From positions 1 through 64,000 of the forward strand of contig NZ_AJLK01000161.1 of the NCBI RefSeq assembly GCF_000317205.1: 64,000 nt of DNA, written 5' to 3'. Origin of the DNA: Fischerella muscicola PCC 7414 (lineage in GTDB: Bacteria > Cyanobacteriota > Cyanobacteriia > Cyanobacteriales > Nostocaceae). Shown here in pieces: positions 8,190 to 17,984 of the stretch. Each line of letters starts with the position of its first letter. The first letter of the stretch is position 1. The notes beneath the pieces are model-generated. The model made no database searches. It was given only the letters and a program-made list of their open reading frames with translations, and had not been told where the DNA came from. The translations under genes were made by a program, and so were the position numbers.

Positions 8190-10023
8190 GTAAGTCTGCA
8201 TCCCAGACACCAATATAAATTTGATCCTCTTGGTTACGTTGAATTACACCTTCTACTCCGCCAACACTGAATGAGTATTGGTTAATTTGACGCTGATGCA
8301 CTCGTTGCAGGGCTTGATTAATTTCACCAGAGGCATTTCCTCCAAGCATTCCTTGCAAAGTAGATTGCATTACCTGGGGTGGGACAGATTGGGCAAAGGA
8401 TACTTCTGTTTGCCGTAATACTCCAGTTTTACGGTCAAATAAATAACCAAGGTCAACCTGATTTGGGTGTAAGCGATAAAGATAAGCGCGGGTGTTCCAT
8501 AAGCCTCGAGAAACTTTTGTGGGTTTTCCTAGTGTTGATTTCACTGTATCTTCCGAAGTACCTGTGGGATAAGCAGGAACACTAAGACTACTAGTGTTAG
8601 CAGTGGCAACTTTTGGTTGATTTTCCGGTGGTGGGGGTGGTGTAGGTGTAGCAGGAGTAGGATTTTCAGCAGGCTGTTGCTGTTTTGGTGTTGGGACTGC
8701 CGCAGTTTGAGAATCTTCTGGAGGTGGTGCTACTGGAGGTGGTGCAAATGTTGGTGGTTGTTGCTGCGGTGCAGATACAACTGGAGGTGTAGTAAAAGTG
8801 GAAGTTTCTGGTTGCTGTGGAGAGGCAGGTATTAAAGGAGGTTGGGAAGCAACAGGTGCATCGGTAGGTTCAGTGCTGGGAGCTACAGATGATGGGGTAG
8901 AAGGGGGATTTGTAGCGATGGGTGATTCTGTAGTTTCTGGGGGAGTATTTGTATCAATAGTTGCTTCTATTGGTGGTTGGCGAGTGATGTTTGCGATCGC
9001 GATCCCAGCAATCAAACCACCCATAACCAAACTACCAAAAATTACAGCAGGTTTTTGCCAACTGTTAGAAGTGGTAGACGCAGGGATAAAAGCAGACTTT
9101 TGGGCAGAAGCTAAGGGTTGGGTTTGCTGGGTATGTGCCACAGCAGGGGATAGGGCGATTGTCGATTGAGTTGAGGAGTATGATGTCGGAGGAATGGTGC
9201 TTGCAGATTGCAAAGCATGTAACATTTTACTGGCGGTGGAGTAGCGATCGCTGGCTTGAGGCTGAGTTGCTTGTTTGAGGATCATAGCCAATTGTGGAGA
9301 TACCCCGGGAACCAGATCCTGCCAAATGACTTCCCCTGTTTGCGGGTTAGTTGGTAACTCGTGTGGCGGTTTGCCTGTCAATAGATAAATTGCTGTCAAA
9401 CCCAAGCTATAGATATCAGTAGCATACACTGGGCGTCCTACGGCTTGTTCGCTGGGCATATACCCAGGCGTACCAATTACTAAAGATTGAGTCAAGTAAT
9501 TTGGTGTAGCGATAATCGAACGTATCGTTTCTTTAACTGCACCAAAATCAATCAGAACAGGTTGATTATTAACTGTACGAAGAATAATATTATCGGGCTT
9601 GATATCTCGGTGAATAATGCCTTTACTATGGACATAGTCTAAGACTGATAAAAGACTCAATAAAATTTCTCTAACTTTATTTTCACTGATTGACCCTTCA
9701 GTTTCGACAAGATTTGTTAGGGTTTGACCTTGAATCCATTCTTGGACAAGATAAAATTGTCCATGTTCGGAAAAATAAGCGTAGAGTTTGGGAATTTGAT
9801 CACTACCTTCACCTAAAAGTTCTAAGGTGGCTGCTTCCCTTTCAAACCTTTGTTGAATCATTTTGTAGGTTTGCGGGTCGTTTGTCACTGGTTTGAGTTG
9901 CTTGATCACACAGCGACGCCGAGAAGGCATGTGGGTATCTTCTGCCAAAAATGTTTCGCCAAACCCACCTGCACCAAGTACTTGGATAACTTTATAGCGA
10001 TTATTTAACTGTGTTATGGTCAT
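8185..10023 (-). CDS. Membrane-anchored Ser/Thr protein kinase, paralogue of the neighbour
   Basis: 612 residues with the same plan as the downstream kinase: Gly-rich loop GAGGFGETF, Lys41, HRDIKPDN (138-145), DFG (159-161), GTPGYMPSEQ, membrane helix near 326-347 (AVIFGSLVMGGLIAGIAIA), a long Pro/Gln/Thr-rich linker (about 350-478), then the shared C-terminal module (PTGTSEDTVKSTLGKPTKVS ... IYIGVWDADLH). It ends at ADLH, about 12 residues earlier than its neighbour. The kinase halves align without gaps, so the pair is a tandem duplication; the linkers have diverged most. The 290-bp gap between them suggests separate transcripts. Confidence 0.93.
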   Translation of the reverse strand: MTITQLNNRYKVIQVLGAGGFGETFLAEDTHMPSRRRCVIKQLKPVTNDPQTYKMIQQRFEREAATLELLGEGSDQIPKLYAYFSEHGQFYLVQEWIQGQTLTNLVETEGSISENKVREILLSLLSVLDYVHSKGIIHRDIKPDNIILRTVNNQPVLIDFGAVKETIRSIIATPNYLTQSLVIGTPGYMPSEQAVGRPVYATDIYSLGLTAIYLLTGKPPHELPTNPQTGEVIWQDLVPGVSPQLAMILKQATQPQASDRYSTASKMLHALQSASTIPPTSYSSTQSTIALSPAVAHTQQTQPLASAQKSAFIPASTTSNSWQKPAVIFGSLVMGGLIAGIAIANITRQPPIEATIDTNTPPETTESPIATNPPSTPSSVAPSTEPTDAPVASQPPLIPASPQQPETSTFTTPPVVSAPQQQPPTFAPPPVAPPPEDSQTAAVPTPKQQQPAENPTPATPTPPPPPENQPKVATANTSSLSVPAYPTGTSEDTVKSTLGKPTKVSRGLWNTRAYLYRLHPNQVDLGYLFDRKTGVLRQTEVSFAQSVPPQVMQSTLQGMLGGNASGEINQALQRVHQRQINQYSFSVGGVEGVIQRNQEDQIYIGVWDADLH

Positions 10024-10137
10024 GCTCGATTCAAAGTGAGCGTCTTTACAAATTTATATTAGATGTTATGCTGGCATCGCAGGCGGGATGTTATGCCAAC
10101 AAAATTTTTGGCGTGTGGTTCGGGTGTTTTTATATCG

Positions 10138-10436
10138 AACACCGATGCACACGGATGAACACGGATGGTTTATCGGTGTGTATCTGTGTTTATCTGTGTT
10201 CGACATTCATCGACTTTGATTGTGGCTGTAAGTTATCTTGATGGTTCAATGTTTTTGGCAAGGCGAACACCGATACACACGGATGAACACGGATGGTTTA
10301 TCGGTGTGTATCTGTGTTTATCTGTGTTCGACATTTATCGACTTTGATTGTGGCTGTAAGTTATCTTGATGGTTCAATGTTTTTTGGCAAGGCGAACACC
10401 GATACACACGGATGAACACGGATGGTTTTGGCGTGT
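10138..10436. repeat. Tandem 128-bp repeat (2.3 copies) of the CACGGATGAACACGGAT family
   Basis: Units start at 10138, 10266 and 10395 (periods 128 and 129). Each begins AACACCGATRCACACGGATG and contains an internal inverted repeat with GGTGTGTATCTGTGTTTATC, then CGACTTTGATTGTGGCTGTA. The third is cut short. Related single copies lie at 15015-15145, 27757-27838 and 29300-29366. Short ORFs here are repeat translations. Confidence 0.9.
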
Positions 10437-10482
10437 GTGGTTTGGGTTGATGATTTTCTTTTTTGGTTTTTAGTTATTATGA

Positions 10483-11667
10483 CTATTTGTTTGATAAAGG
10501 TGTTAATACTAAGCTGCCTGATTCTGTGTAGCCAAGGGGATTACGTTTGCCAAAACGCCAATGTTGTTGATATCTATTGAGAAAGTTTTGACCAATAATA
10601 CCTTGAATTCCTAAGACTTTAAAAATATTATCGCTTTCCAAAATTACTGCATCGATTTGAGTGGCTTGATGTTGCTGTAAATTTAATTGTGATAACTTGA
10701 TTTTTTGAGCTTTTTCTGTTCCACAAAATCCACTTACTTCTGTTTTGGTTAGTTTAGTTTGGTCAATTTTTAGTTTTGTAGCTAATGATTTGGATATAAC
10801 TGTTGTTTCAGCGCCTGTATCTAGTAGGAAGTTAAAAGGCCCTTGGCCGTTGATTTTGGCTTGGGCAATCATATTGCCTAGTTTGCCTTGTAGGGGAATT
10901 GCCCCTGTCACTGGTGTTGAAGGTGGTAAAAGTTGCAGTTGCAATTTTTTAGGATTAATCACAACATCAAAATTGGTGAAAAAATCTAAACCCAAAACTC
11001 CAGATGTATTGACTGGAATTGAATTTTGACTCATGCCTATGCCAAATAAACCTTGAACTTTAGCTGCATTCACGGCTATAGGTGGCAATTTATGGAAACT
11101 AGCTTGTACTTTTGAACAGTCATTTCCTATTACTACATATTTCATGAAGTCGTTAGGAATAGGTGTACCCTGAAGGTTTAATTGGGTAGCAGTTTGACTG
11201 TTAATAATAGAAGCAGAAGCACCTGTATCTAAAAGAAAGGTTTTGCTTAGTCCACCAATTTGAACTGGCAAAGTAAAAACATTGGTGTTAGGAAGTAATT
11301 TGAGTGGGATTTTAGCTTGTCCTTGGCTAACGGGTTGAGGAAGGCTGACTCCGGTAGCTGCAACTAAAGCGGTAATGCGATCGCTTGCATCAGAACGAAT
11401 GCTACCATCTTCTGCTAACATTGTTACCTGCAAGACGCATTGCATGGAAGCTGTTTGCAAAGCTTCTAAATTATTAGATGGGGGAGTGTCGGGTAATTTA
11501 CTCTTGATACATTGACTTGTTTGTTGCAGGAGTTGTTCACCAAGGTTATTGGCTGGAATTTGGGCAATGGTCGATTTCAACCCACCAAGTAACCCAGTTG
11601 TTGTAATAATAACTACACTTTTTTTTAGTAGATGTCGCGTCCAGTTGGCTTTGCATTTGATCTTCAT
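10483..11667 (-). CDS. Exported protein with two retropepsin-like aspartic protease domains
   Basis: 394 residues. A basic N-terminus and hydrophobic stretch (KKSVVIITTTGLLGGL, cleavage possibly after TIAQ) suggest export. Two clan-AA aspartic protease units follow: FLLDTGASASII at 145-156 with GVLGLDFF (223-230), and FLLDTGAETTVI at 280-291 with GIIGQNFL (356-363). Each unit thus has the catalytic D-T-G and the later hydrophobic-hydrophobic-Gly motif, so one chain could form a pseudo-dimeric active site. The spacer 40-120 is not recognised. Function unknown; protease activity is inferred from the motifs. Confidence 0.82.
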   Translation of the reverse strand: MKIKCKANWTRHLLKKSVVIITTTGLLGGLKSTIAQIPANNLGEQLLQQTSQCIKSKLPDTPPSNNLEALQTASMQCVLQVTMLAEDGSIRSDASDRITALVAATGVSLPQPVSQGQAKIPLKLLPNTNVFTLPVQIGGLSKTFLLDTGASASIINSQTATQLNLQGTPIPNDFMKYVVIGNDCSKVQASFHKLPPIAVNAAKVQGLFGIGMSQNSIPVNTSGVLGLDFFTNFDVVINPKKLQLQLLPPSTPVTGAIPLQGKLGNMIAQAKINGQGPFNFLLDTGAETTVISKSLATKLKIDQTKLTKTEVSGFCGTEKAQKIKLSQLNLQQHQATQIDAVILESDNIFKVLGIQGIIGQNFLNRYQQHWRFGKRNPLGYTESGSLVLTPLSNK

Positions 11668-11732
11668 AAGTAAGCGATCGCATTTGTTGTGATTAAACCC
11701 TGACCATACTTTTGCTATTCATAAGTCTCCTA

Positions 11733-12794
11733 TTACGCTGCTTTTCTTGCTTCTAGCTGTTTTAACTCACTAGGGGCAAACACACCATTCTCGGTAATGA
11801 TGGCTGTAATTAATTCTGCTGGGGTGACATCAAAAGCAGGATTGTAGAATTCCACACCCTCCGGTGTCAAAATAGTATCACCAATTTGGTATATTTCTCC
11901 TGGGTGGCGCTCTTCAATGGGGATTTGACTACCATCAGCTAAGTCAAAATCCACAGTAGAAAGGGGTGCGGCAACAAAGAAAGGAATGTTATGTGCTTTG
12001 GATACTAGTGCTAAACTATACGTACCAATTTTATTTGCCGTATCTCCATTGGCGGCAATTCTGTCAGCACCCACAACTACAGCATGAATTAAACCTTGTT
12101 TCATGCAATGGGCAGCCATACTATCAGTAATTACCGTAACTGGGATGCCTTCTTGTACACATTCCCAAGCAGTGAGTTTTGCACCTTGCAATCTAGGTCT
12201 AGTTTCATCAGCAAACAAGCGTGCCAAGCGTCCTTCTCGCCAGGCAGAACGCACTACACCCAAAGCTGTACCGTAACCTGCCGTTGCTAATGCGCCAGCG
12301 TTACAGTGGGTGAGTAGGGTTAGTTGTCCTGGTTGAGTAGGTAAGGCTTTTAAACCATTGTCACCGATAGCTTGGCAGGTTTGTAAATCCTCAGCATTGA
12401 TGGCTTGGGCAGTTTGGAAGAGAGCTTTTTTAATCTCATCTACTGTACCAATCGTTTCATAGGCTACTTTCATCATCCGGGATATTGCCCAAAACAAATT
12501 GACTGCCGTGGGGCGGGTAGAACGCAGCATTTGGGCGACATTCTCCAAGTGATGCAAAAACTCATCCCGGTTGTCTGTATGAGTTTCTCTCGCACCAAGA
12601 TAGATGCCATAGGCAGCAGCAACACCAATCGCGGGCGCACCCCGGACAATCATAGTTTTGATGGCAACTGCCATATCTTCACTGCGACTAATTTCTACAA
12701 ATGCATACTCATTTGGCAAACGCGTTTGGTCAATCAGCGAAACTGAGTCGTTGTGCCAGATGATAGGGTATACTTGGTTAGTTTGAAACATCAT
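11733..12794 (-). CDS. mtnA: S-methyl-5-thioribose-1-phosphate isomerase
   Basis: 353 residues. Converts 5-methylthioribose-1-phosphate to methylthioribulose-1-phosphate in the methionine salvage pathway. Family motifs: [35 protein letters not shown] with the catalytic Cys, [35 protein letters not shown] with the catalytic Asp, and ERHPGE. Two successive ATGs open the frame; the first is used. eIF2B-alpha-like fold. No other mtn gene is in the window. Confidence 0.95.
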   Translation of the reverse strand: MMFQTNQVYPIIWHNDSVSLIDQTRLPNEYAFVEISRSEDMAVAIKTMIVRGAPAIGVAAAYGIYLGARETHTDNRDEFLHHLENVAQMLRSTRPTAVNLFWAISRMMKVAYETIGTVDEIKKALFQTAQAINAEDLQTCQAIGDNGLKALPTQPGQLTLLTHCNAGALATAGYGTALGVVRSAWREGRLARLFADETRPRLQGAKLTAWECVQEGIPVTVITDSMAAHCMKQGLIHAVVVGADRIAANGDTANKIGTYSLALVSKAHNIPFFVAAPLSTVDFDLADGSQIPIEERHPGEIYQIGDTILTPEGVEFYNPAFDVTPAELITAIITENGVFAPSELKQLEARKAA

Positions 12795-12809
12795 GTTCTT
12801 TGAAGGTTA

Positions 12810-12935
12810 TGAGGAAACACGGAACAGGGAATAGGAAATAGGGAACAGGGGATTGGGGATCGGACATTGGTTATTCTCCGCATCCGATGCGTATTTTGTG
12901 TTTCCCAGTTCCTCTGTTTTGCATCTCCTTTCCCC
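12810..12935. repeat. STRR-like GGGGATTGGGGATCGG spacer
   Basis: The dxs-mtnA spacer holds purine-rich units (GGAACAGGGAATAGG, GGGGATTGGGGATCGG) resembling the CCCCART-type short tandem repeats described in heterocystous cyanobacteria, plus pyrimidine-rich CCTCTGTTTTGCATCTCC. A 71-codon frame across it is not considered a gene. Confidence 0.5.
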
Positions 12936-12966
12936 TTCCTTGTTTGTGCTTTTGGGGTTAATTTTA

Positions 12967-14874
12967 TTACATAACTGCCGATTTTTGCTGATTAAAGAAA
13001 GCTTGTAAAACCTTTTCAGCAATTTGTGGACTTGTTAAGCCCAATTCAGCTTTGGATTGATTTGGTTCTGCGTGTTCAACTAACACATCTGGTACACCAA
13101 TCCGCTTGATTGGCACGACAATATCAGCATCTAACAGTGCTTCTGCAACTGCGGAACCAAAGCCACCCATCACGCAGCCTTCTTCCAAGGTAACAACACG
13201 TCCAATTTTTTGTGCAAGAGGGAAAATCAATTCTGTATCCAGGGGCTTAGCAAAACGGGCATTGATCACAGTAGTTTCAATCCCGTGTTCACTGAGAATT
13301 TCTGCAACTTGCATGGCTGGATTTACCATTGTGCCGTAGCCCAAGATGAGTAAATCATCTCCATGACGGAGAATTTCGGCTTTACCTATTTCCAAGGGTT
13401 CCCAGCCTTCTTCCATCAGGGGGACACCATAGCCATTACCACGAGGGAAACGCATAGCGATCGGTCCAGTAGTATGATTCACACCTGTAACGACCATGCG
13501 CTGGAGTTCGGCTTCGTCTTTGGGCGCCATCAGTACCATATTGGGAATACAGCGCAGGTAGGCAATATCGTACATCCCTTGGTGGGTAGGGCCATCAGCA
13601 CCAACAATTCCTGCACGATCCATACAGAAGAACACAGGTAAGTTTTGGATGCAAACATCGTGGATGATTTGGTCGTAGGCACGTTGCAGGAATGTGGAAT
13701 AGATAGCAGCAACAGGACGCATACCTTCAGCTGCTAACCCGGCGGCTAGGGTAACGGCATGTTGTTCAGCAATACCTACATCTATATATTGATTAGGTAG
13801 CTTTGCTTGCAGTTTGTCTAAACCTGTTCCCGTTGCCATTGCGGCAGTAATACCGATAATTTTCGGGTTTTGTTCGGCAAGTTTGACTAAGGTGTGGGCA
13901 AATACTTTTGAGTAAGCAGGAGGTTTCGGTTTACTGGAAGGGATAGCTTTACCAGTAGTCAAGTTAAAAGGAGATTGGGCATGATAACCAACTTGATCTT
14001 GTTCAGCAATTTCATAACCTTTGCCCTTTGTTGTTGCCACATGCACTAACACAGGCCCAGTAATTTGATGTGCCTGTTGAAAAGTAGCAATCAATTCTTC
14101 TAAATTATGCCCATCTACTGGCCCCATATAGGTAAAGCCAAGTTCTTCAAAAACAGCACCCACTTTTGGCACAGCTAGCCGCTTCATCCCTTCTTTAATG
14201 CGTCCTAGTTCAGGAGAAAGAGACTCACCCACAAAAGGAATTTGCTTAAATTGTTCCTCAAAACTATCTTTGAAAAATTGCACCGGACCGCTAAGACGCA
14301 TTTTGTTAAGGTAGCGAGGAATTGCGCCAACATTGGGAGATATGGACATTTCGTTGTCATTTAATACAACTAATAGATTAGTTTTAGGAAGATGTCCCGC
14401 GTGATTAATGGCTTCTAAGGCCATACCACCAGTTAATGCCCCATCACCAATAATGGCAACGACTTTAAATTTTTCTCCTTTAGCATCTCGCGCCAAAGCC
14501 ATACCTAAAGCAGCGGAAATACTAGTAGAAGCATGTCCTGCGCCGAAGTGGTCGAACCTGCTTTCACTACGTTTTAAGTAACCAGCAATTCCATCTTTTT
14601 GCCGCAGGGTATGAAAATTACTGTAGCGTCCAGTAATCAGTTTGTGGGGATAGGCTTGGTGTCCAACATCCCAAATGACTTTATCACGGTCTAAATCTAG
14701 TGTTTGATATAGACCTAAAGTCAACTCTACAACACCCAACCCTGGTCCTAAATGCCCCCCAGTCGCTGCTACGGTTTGCAGATGCTTATCTCGAATTTGG
14801 CGGGCAATTTGTTGCAACTGGCGAATTGATAAACCGTGCAACTGGTTGGGATGGGTGATTTCGCTCAAATGCAT
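12967..14874 (-). CDS. dxs: 1-deoxy-D-xylulose-5-phosphate synthase
   Basis: 635 residues. Thiamine-diphosphate enzyme joining pyruvate and glyceraldehyde-3-phosphate, the first step of the MEP isoprenoid pathway that feeds carotenoids, phytol and quinones. Motifs: [31 protein letters not shown], the ThDP motif [15 protein letters not shown]...[23 protein letters not shown], and the transketolase C-terminal [17 protein letters not shown]. The length is normal. Start at [12 protein letters not shown]. Confidence 0.97.
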   Translation of the reverse strand: MHLSEITHPNQLHGLSIRQLQQIARQIRDKHLQTVAATGGHLGPGLGVVELTLGLYQTLDLDRDKVIWDVGHQAYPHKLITGRYSNFHTLRQKDGIAGYLKRSESRFDHFGAGHASTSISAALGMALARDAKGEKFKVVAIIGDGALTGGMALEAINHAGHLPKTNLLVVLNDNEMSISPNVGAIPRYLNKMRLSGPVQFFKDSFEEQFKQIPFVGESLSPELGRIKEGMKRLAVPKVGAVFEELGFTYMGPVDGHNLEELIATFQQAHQITGPVLVHVATTKGKGYEIAEQDQVGYHAQSPFNLTTGKAIPSSKPKPPAYSKVFAHTLVKLAEQNPKIIGITAAMATGTGLDKLQAKLPNQYIDVGIAEQHAVTLAAGLAAEGMRPVAAIYSTFLQRAYDQIIHDVCIQNLPVFFCMDRAGIVGADGPTHQGMYDIAYLRCIPNMVLMAPKDEAELQRMVVTGVNHTTGPIAMRFPRGNGYGVPLMEEGWEPLEIGKAEILRHGDDLLILGYGTMVNPAMQVAEILSEHGIETTVINARFAKPLDTELIFPLAQKIGRVVTLEEGCVMGGFGSAVAEALLDADIVVPIKRIGVPDVLVEHAEPNQSKAELGLTSPQIAEKVLQAFFNQQKSAVM

Positions 14875-15014
14875 ACTATAGCGTTTTCCTCTCTAGATCT
14901 TATATACTGATTTTCCCATGCTAGGGTGATGACCAACTTTAAGCAAATTTTCTTAAAGCTCTGGAATTTTCAACAAATTTCGCTATCAATGGTGAATTCT
15001 GGCTTGAATGAACA

Positions 15015-15147
15015 GTGAAAAACCAAATCTGTATACATCTGTGTCCATCTGTGTCCATCGGTGTTCGTAATCATTATCTCTACGACTTTGCCACAATCTT
15101 AAAAAAAACTCGACCACAGATGCACACCGATACACACCGATGAAAAT
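15015..15147. repeat. Dispersed hairpin repeat of the ATCTGTGTCCATCGGTG family
   Basis: CATCTGTGTCCATCTGTGTC on one arm and GATGCACACCGATACACACC on the other, separated by TCTACGACTTTGCCACAATC. Same family as the tandem array at 10138. It fills the space between dxs and the SDR gene. Confidence 0.75.
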
Positions 15148-15154
15148 ACAGAAG

Positions 15155-16111
15155 TTACCGGTAACTTTGCACGCCACTAATTCGTAGAACGTCGCTAATA
15201 GTGGCACAGTAATTAGGTAAGCCAAAACTATCAGGATTGACAAATTTTTGATAAGTAAAATGCCGATAGCTCATACAAAATCTATCCCAAGCTGCCATCC
15301 GAATACGAAACAAGACTATTAATAAGTTAGCTAATGAAAAAGACACAGGGATGCGAAAGTAAATTTTTTTGCCCAGATAAGCGCATACTTCTTCTATTGC
15401 TTGGTTGGCGGTTAATGGTGCTTGACCTAAAACTAATTGCCTGCTTTCATTTTCTTGAGGCGGATTGTCTATTAAATAGCGTACGACTGTGGCAATGTCT
15501 CGGGCATGAATAAAGTGAAAACTACCGTCTGCTTGAAAAAAACGAATGAAGTCTATGTATTTTGTGACTTCAAGAATACCAGGTGTTATATGTGAATACG
15601 GTTTATTATTGTCGCCACCCAAAACTAAGGTGGGGAAAACTTCAGTGATTTTAGGCGCGATCGCTAATTTCCCGATTTTCTGTAAACAATCATATTTAGA
15701 GCGAATATAATCTGTACCTATTTCTCCGGCTTCTTTAAGTGGTTGGTTGTTGCTGTCTAAAACACTCGCAGTCGAAAAATAAATTACCTGTTCACAGATA
15801 GCTGGATCTAAATAACTCAATAATTCTAGAGTTTTGACAACATTAATATCAAAAGTTGCCGTCCCACCCCAAGCTGTAGCTGTCAATACTGCGACATCTA
15901 TTGTTTTCAGCAAGTCGGCAAAATGCTGGATTTGTTGCATATCACCTTGCAAAACGGTGACACCCGGACGAACTTGTGTATCAATTTTTAATTTCTCTGG
16001 GTTCCTAACTAGAAGATATAACTCGTGGTCTGTTTCTTTAATTAATGCTTCACTAAGATAGTGACCAATACAGCCACTTGCACCGGTCACAAAAATTCGC
16101 TTTTTGGTCAT
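15155..16111 (-). CDS. NAD(P)-dependent epimerase/dehydratase family protein (extended SDR)
   Basis: 318 residues. The N-terminal Rossmann motif TGASGCIGHYL (TGxxGxxG) and a central ACTIVE-site-like YIRSKYD (YxxxK) mark an extended short-chain dehydrogenase/reductase. VYFSTASVLD-like segment (VIYFSTASVLD) and FIHARDIATVVRYLID fit the nucleoside-sugar epimerase branch. Substrate unknown. It lies downstream of hemE on the same strand, separated by 240 bp of repeats, so cotranscription is uncertain. Confidence 0.85.
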   Translation of the reverse strand: MTKKRIFVTGASGCIGHYLSEALIKETDHELYLLVRNPEKLKIDTQVRPGVTVLQGDMQQIQHFADLLKTIDVAVLTATAWGGTATFDINVVKTLELLSYLDPAICEQVIYFSTASVLDSNNQPLKEAGEIGTDYIRSKYDCLQKIGKLAIAPKITEVFPTLVLGGDNNKPYSHITPGILEVTKYIDFIRFFQADGSFHFIHARDIATVVRYLIDNPPQENESRQLVLGQAPLTANQAIEEVCAYLGKKIYFRIPVSFSLANLLIVLFRIRMAAWDRFCMSYRHFTYQKFVNPDSFGLPNYCATISDVLRISGVQSYR

Positions 16112-16117
16112 AAATTT

Positions 16118-16375
16118 GTTGTCAGTTGTTTGTTGTCTGTTGTTTGGATTTTACTGGAATAGTTGTTTATTGACGGTTATTTGTTTCCGCATAACTAACA
16201 CTCACCAACCAACAACCCTACCCTGACGGGAAGCCACTTCGTGTCTACGGGTTCGCCAGTCCCCCTACCCTTACGGGAAGCCACTTCGTGTCTACGTGAC
16301 GGAGACCGCCTTTTTGGGGGGCTGGTCTCACCAACAACCAACAACTAACAACCAACACCTAACAACTAACAGCAT
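16118..16375. repeat. Composite repeat block: TTG/CAA units and two GGGAAGCCACTTCGTGTCTACG units
   Basis: Left: GTTGTCAGTTGTTTGTTGTC. Middle: two copies of ACGGGAAGCCACTTCGTGTC (16228 and 16272 regions), whose reverse complement (GACACGTAGTGGCTTAAGG) occurs at 56710-56745 and a diverged form at 36625-36655. Right: CAACAACCAACAACTAACAA, which runs into the end of hemE. Confidence 0.7.
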
Positions 16376-17414
16376 TAAGTTGCTTGGCTGTTTCAAAGAA
16401 GAAGGCGACATTTTCTTCTGGGGTTTCGGGGAGAACACCGTGACCAAGGTTAAGAATGTGACCCCAATTACCAGCTTTGCGAACGGTGTCGAGAATGCGA
16501 TCGCGAATAAATTCCTTAGATCCGAACAACACGCCAGGATCAAGATTTCCTTGCACTTTCATGTGTTTGCCTAATCTTGCCCGGGCATCTGCCATGTCTA
16601 CTGTCCAGTCTACAGTAATTACATCGGCACCGGATTTTGCCATTCTTTCCAGCAAACCAGCACTACCACTCACTAATAGAATTAGGGGTGTATCTGGATG
16701 AGTTTCCTTAACTTGCTGGAAAACTCTTTGTTGATAAGGCAAAGCAAAAGTTTCATAATCTTGGGGGCTTAATTGGCCTGCCCAAGAATCAAACATTTGC
16801 ACAACTTGAGCGCCACAGTCAATTTGATAGCGCACGTAGGTAGCGATCGCATCTGCGAGTTTTCCCAGAAACTGATGCAGAATCGTGGGATCAGAAAATG
16901 CCATGTTTTTAATAATGGAATAGGTTTTAGAACCTTTTCCTTCTACAGCGTAAGCTGCGAGAGTCCACGGCGCACCTACAAATCCCAACACCGTGGATTT
17001 ATTGCCCACTTCTTGGCGCAGTGCCTGCAATATAGTTTTGATAAATGGCAAAGATTTTTCTGGTTCTAGGGGAAGCAAGTTGTCAACTTGTGCTTGGGTG
17101 CGGATGGGAGAGTGAATAATTGGCCCCTTCCCTTCGGCAATATCCATATCTATGCCCAAACCAGGCAATGGTGTCACAATATCAGAAAATAAAATTACAC
17201 CGTCTGGTTGAAAAGCCCGCCAAGGTTGTAAGGAAACTTCGATCGCCACTTCTGGTATTTCGGAACGTTCACGAAACGAAGGGTATTTCTCCCTTAAATC
17301 CCGATAAGCTTTCATATATCGTCCCGCTTGCCGCATCATCCATACTGGCGGACGATCTACAACTTCACCACGAGCTGCCCTGAGGAGAAGAGGATCATTA
17401 GAGGAAATACCCAT
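16359..17414 (-). CDS. hemE: Uroporphyrinogen decarboxylase
   Basis: 351 residues. Decarboxylates uroporphyrinogen III to coproporphyrinogen III on the way to heme, chlorophyll and bilins. Motifs: [20 protein letters not shown] (substrate-binding Arg), [15 protein letters not shown] with the essential Asp, [26 protein letters not shown], and [10 protein letters not shown] / [11 protein letters not shown]. An in-frame TTG at 17420 is less likely than the ATG at 17414 ([12 protein letters not shown]). The C-terminus ends LNAVSC with its stop codon inside the TTAGTTG repeat. Confidence 0.97.
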   Translation of the reverse strand: MGISSNDPLLLRAARGEVVDRPPVWMMRQAGRYMKAYRDLREKYPSFRERSEIPEVAIEVSLQPWRAFQPDGVILFSDIVTPLPGLGIDMDIAEGKGPIIHSPIRTQAQVDNLLPLEPEKSLPFIKTILQALRQEVGNKSTVLGFVGAPWTLAAYAVEGKGSKTYSIIKNMAFSDPTILHQFLGKLADAIATYVRYQIDCGAQVVQMFDSWAGQLSPQDYETFALPYQQRVFQQVKETHPDTPLILLVSGSAGLLERMAKSGADVITVDWTVDMADARARLGKHMKVQGNLDPGVLFGSKEFIRDRILDTVRKAGNWGHILNLGHGVLPETPEENVAFFFETAKQLNAVSC

Positions 17415-17420
17415 TAACAA

Positions 17421-17650
17421 CTCATCCTAAACTCTTTATTTATGTCATTGTTTAGCTTATCATTCCAGCTTTGCCGTTGTTCAGGGAACTTAGGGATTGG
17501 GGATTGGGGATAAAGGAAGGAAGACAAAGAGAACAAACTGACTTTTCACGGTTCGCAACATCTAGCAACCCCCAGTAAGCCGTAAACAAAAAAATACTGA
17601 AAATTTTCCTGATTTAAGAGGATGTCTTAAAAGTTTGTAATAGGTGATTT
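17421..17650. repeat. Spacer with STRR-like GGGATTGGGGATTGGGGA
   Basis: GGGATTGGGGATTGGGGATA at about 17490 is a tandem of the 7-bp unit GGGGATT. The rest is AT-rich; AGAGGATGTCTTAAAAG at 17618-17634 may be the outer end of the decayed insertion sequence. Upstream promoter of hemE presumably lies here; none is evident. Confidence 0.45.
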
Positions 17651-17653
17651 GAA

Positions 17654-17946
17654 TCACGCAAGTTGTTTGAGCATCAAACGAATCATCACAATATAAACAA
17701 AGGTTTCTGTCGTTGCGGGTAAGATTTCATAATCCTTACTTAATCGCCGACACCAGTTAAACCAACCAAAAGTTCGCTCAACTAACCAACGTTTAGGGTG
17801 TACAACAAAACCTTTTTGTTCTTCATTGCGGGTAACAACACTCAAAATCCATCGGTAGAGATCCATTACCCAATGCTGGAAATCTTGACCACGATAGCCG
17901 CAGGTGAGATAAATCAATTGAGGGTAGCCAATCCATTTTGTTACGC
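17654..17946 (-). pseudogene. C-terminal remnant of an IS5-family transposase
   Basis: Only the last ~95 residues of a DDE transposase remain. Recognisable: GYRGQDFQHWVMDLYRWIL, the KGFVVHPKRWLVERTFGWF segment with the catalytic Glu, then CRRLSKDYEILPATTETFVY and the tail MIRLMLKQLA. The usual catalytic Asp before GGYRG is replaced (LTCGYRG), and a stop codon in frame lies just upstream, so it is dead. It abuts the xisH fragment on the same strand. Confidence 0.85.
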
Positions 17947-17984
17947 AACTCCATTAAATTTTTACTTTTGCCTTGTTCGGTCAC

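Noticed and set aside
8617-8835. Trp/Arg/Cys-rich plus-strand frame
   Set aside because: Antisense shadow of the Pro/Gln-rich linker of the minus-strand kinase.
10138-10436. Regularly spaced repeats as a possible CRISPR array
   Set aside because: Units are 128 bp with no unique spacers and no cas genes nearby; they are tandem copies of a dispersed hairpin repeat.
12807-13022. Minus-strand 71-codon frame between mtnA and dxs
   Set aside because: Overlaps the 3' end of dxs in another frame and crosses STRR-like repeats; no RBS or family features.
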